Below, piece by piece: positions 61,877-64,000 of a stretch of DNA of 64,000 nucleotides. The position numbers were made by a program, and so were the translations under genes. The stretch covers positions 34,935,146-34,999,145 of the forward strand of contig NC_066343.1 in assembly GCF_022539315.1 (NCBI RefSeq). Reading direction: 5' to 3'. Under the pieces are notes generated by a model. It was given only the letters and a program-made list of their open reading frames with translations, did no database searches and was not told where the DNA came from. Within the stretch, counting starts at the first letter, position 1. Each line of letters starts with the position of its first letter. The DNA is from Serinus canaria (taxonomy: Eukaryota; Chordata; Aves; Passeriformes; Fringillidae).

Positions 61877-62816
61877 TCATCCCACAATCAGGTCTCCCTG
61901 AGGTACACACCGTGTTGTTCCATCTTTCTGCATTATCCACCATGTATAACCTGGTCCTTGAGCAAAGATAATCCCACGGATGGGTTTGTCTGTACTCGAG
62001 GCAGGGTTGATCCATACTGTCTTTCCCAACAAACCTCTGACATGGGCCACTGGGGCTTTATCTCCATCTACTATATTAAGGGGCTCAGACTGCGCAGGAC
62101 CCGCTCGGTTGGTGGAACCTCTAGTGTTAACTAACCAGGTAGCCTTTGCCAAATGCTGCTCCCAGTTTTTTAAAGACCCCCCACCCAATGCTTTTAAGGT
62201 GGTTTTTAACAATCCATTGTACCTTTCCACTTTCCCTGCAGCTGGTGCATGATAGGGGATATGGTACACCCACTCGATGCCATGTTCCCTAGCCCAAGTA
62301 TTAATAAGATTGTTTTTAAAATGAGTTCCATTATCCGACTCAATTCTCTCGGGAGTACCGTGCCTCCAAAGGACCTGCTTTTCAAGGCCCAAGATAGTGT
62401 TACGGGCTGTAGCATGGGACACAGGGTAGGTTTCCAACCATCCCGTGGTGGCTTCTACCATGGTTAGTACATAGCGCTTGCCTTGGCGGGTTTGAGGCAG
62501 TGTGATGTAATCAATCTGCCAGGCCTCCCCGTACTTGTACTTAGACCACCGCCCCCCATACCAGAGGGGCTTCATCCGCTTGGCCTGCTTAATGGCAGCG
62601 CACGTCTCACAGTCACGGATAACCTGAGAGATACTGTCCATGGTTAGATCCACCCCTCGGTCTCGTGCCCACTTATAGGTGGCATCTCTACCCTGGTGAC
62701 CTGAGGCATCATGGGCCCATCGTGCTAAGAATAACTCTCCCTTATGCTCCCAGTCAAGGTCTATCTTCAACTCCCCTATCTTTGCAGCCTGATGTACTGC
62801 TGGTTGTTTTGCTGCT
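61877..62816 (-). pseudogene. pol: ERV-L pol: integrase domain (uninterrupted frame)
   Basis: The frame is open from about 62816 to the stop at 61877. It is shown from 62770 as 297 residues, but that first codon is TTG and the region is part of a pol polyprotein. An N-terminal zinc-binding HHCC module is visible (an H-X4-H pair in HDASGH, then CETC). The catalytic core has Asp in QIDYI, Asp in ESDNGTHF and Glu in GKVERYNG, the last two separated by 35 residues, so the DD35E triad is present. A C-terminal DNA-binding-like part follows. All key residues appear intact, unlike the RNase H/RT part. Called a pseudogene because the upstream polyprotein is broken. Confidence 0.9.
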
Positions 62817-64000
62817 CTTCATTAGCCCTACTCCTGGGGACATGGGCGTCTACATGGCGAACCTCACAGGTAACTTCTCTAACCGAGTAGCGATATCTTT
62901 CCACTCTTCCGCAGCCCAAATTGGTTTTCCTCGGCGCTGCCAGTTCGCCTCTTTCCATCTCTTCAGCCATCCCCATAGAGCGTTGGCTACCATCCAAGAA
63001 TCGGTATACAAATAGAGCCTTGGCCACCTCTCTCTCTCTGCAATACCTAGGGCCAGTTGAATAGCTTTGATTTCGGCGAATTGACTAGATTCGCCCTCTC
63101 CTTCAGTAGCCTCTGCGACCCGTCGAGTGGGACTCCATACAGCTGCCTTCCACCTCCGTTTTCATCCCTATGACGCGACAAGAACCATCGGTGAATAGAG
63201 CGTAACGTGTTTCTTCTGCTGGCAACTGATTGTATGGCGGGGCTTCCTCAACCCGGGTCACTGGCTCTTGCTCCTCATCTGCGACACTAAAGCTTTCACC
63301 TTCGGGCCAATTTGTAATTATTCCAGGATCCCAGGGCGATTTAACTTCCCAATTCGAGCGCGCTGCGTAATGAGGGCAATCCACTTACTCCAAGTAGCAT
63401 TGGTGGCATGGTGGGTAGAGGGAACCTTTCCTCTGAACATCCATCCCAGCACCGGTAGTCGGGGTGGCCAGAAGGAGTTGTGCCTCTGTACCAACCACCT
63501 CCGAAGCGGCTTGGACTCCTTCATAGGCAGCCAAGATTTCCTTTTCTGTCGGAGTATAGTTATCTTCAGACCCCCTGTAGCTCCGACTCCAAAATCCCAA
63601 TGGTCGGCCTCGGGTCTCGCCAGGCAGCTTTTGCCAAAGGCTCCAGGACAGGCCATGGCTCCCGGCTGCAGAGTAGAGTACGTTCTTCACATCTGGTCCC
63701 GTCCTGACTGGGCCAAGGGCTACAGCATGAGCGATCTCCTGCTTGATCTGGACGAAGGCTTGCTGTTGCTCAGGGCCCCAATGGAAGTCGTTCTTCTTCC
63801 GGTAACCAGATAAAGGGGTCTCACAATCTGACTATACTCAGGGATGTGCATCCTCCAGAAACCTATAGCGCCTAAGAAAGCTTGCGTTTCCTTCTTATCA
63901 GTTGGTGGGGACATAGCAGTGATTTTGTTAATAACATCCGTAGGAATCTGACGCCGTCCGTCTTGCCACTTCACCCCCAAGAACTGGATTTCTCGGGCAG
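62776..64000 (-). pseudogene. pol: ERV-L pol: RT C-terminal end and RNase H, frameshifted
   Basis: Fragments in several frames: the RT thumb/connection (FLGAIGFWRMHIPEYSQ, within 63720-63980), a connection segment (FWSRSYRGSEDNYTPTEKE, within 63385-63690) and RNase H with the catalytic-type TDGSC near 63195 and a further TDS motif near 62995. Homology passes between frames at about 63700, 63475, 63335, 63130, 62880 and 62795, so at least five indels break the frame and no RT-RNase H protein can be made. The RT active-site motif is not in the window. Frame-change positions are approximate. Confidence 0.85.

Larger units (their letters stand above)
61163..64000 (-). mobile_element. ERV-L type endogenous retrovirus, 3' part (continues beyond the window)
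   Basis: On the minus strand, from the window edge downward: end of reverse transcriptase, RNase H, integrase, a short untranslated stretch, a polypurine tract and a 3' LTR. There is no envelope gene between integrase and LTR, which with the style of the pol sequence points to the class III (ERV-L) group. gag, the RT catalytic centre and the 5' LTR would lie past position 64000. If the 50-kb CpG island is the SEMA4D promoter, the provirus is inserted antisense in its first intron. Confidence 0.88.

Overview
The window is vertebrate genomic DNA, almost certainly from a bird and probably a songbird. It contains CR1 LINE fragments with the usual avian 3' region, a SINE with a tRNA-Ile-like head and a CR1-like tail (the plan of the passerine TguSINE1 family), an ERV-L type endogenous retrovirus and a compact four-exon GADD45G gene. 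No bacterial operon, CRISPR array or similar system is present. Most open reading frames are chance frames in non-coding DNA, or stop-free frames through CpG islands.

Layout. 1-6.8 kb is AT-rich intergenic DNA, with an enhancer-like stretch at 5.8-6.5 kb. GADD45G lies on the minus strand (start codon 8409, stop 7366, poly(A) signal near 6820). Its CpG-island promoter has TATA, CCAAT, octamer and E-box motifs. 11.3-11.7 kb is an orphan CpG island that stops abruptly at an A/C-rich tract and a CR1. 13.6-16.4 kb holds further CR1 pieces, one split by the SINE. 20.16-21.0 kb holds an LTR-like element in minus orientation, next to an exact 31-bp inverted duplication and an exact 28-bp tandem duplication. 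21-49.9 kb is a long non-coding interval with simple repeats and a small GC island at 36.2-36.4 kb. 49.9-51.2 kb is a strong CpG island. By synteny it is probably the promoter and non-coding first exon of SEMA4D on the plus strand, because SEMA4D and GADD45G are divergent neighbours in human. 51.2-61.1 kb would then be SEMA4D intron 1. 61.16-64 kb is the 3' part of an ERV-L provirus in minus orientation, cut by the window edge: 3' LTR, polypurine tract, an uninterrupted integrase frame and a frameshifted RNase H/RT region.

How it fits together. Two divergent genes, one certain and one inferred, are separated by about 42 kb of regulatory-looking DNA. CTCF-like motifs read by eye point left at 11.6, 17.3 and 20.9 kb and right at 26.6, 30.1 and 50.1 kb. 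This is the arrangement expected at an insulating boundary between the genes, and one motif sits inside the LTR. I found no undescribed enzymatic or defence system. The most interesting leads are this motif arrangement, the inverted plus tandem duplication beside the LTR, and the two orphan CpG islands.
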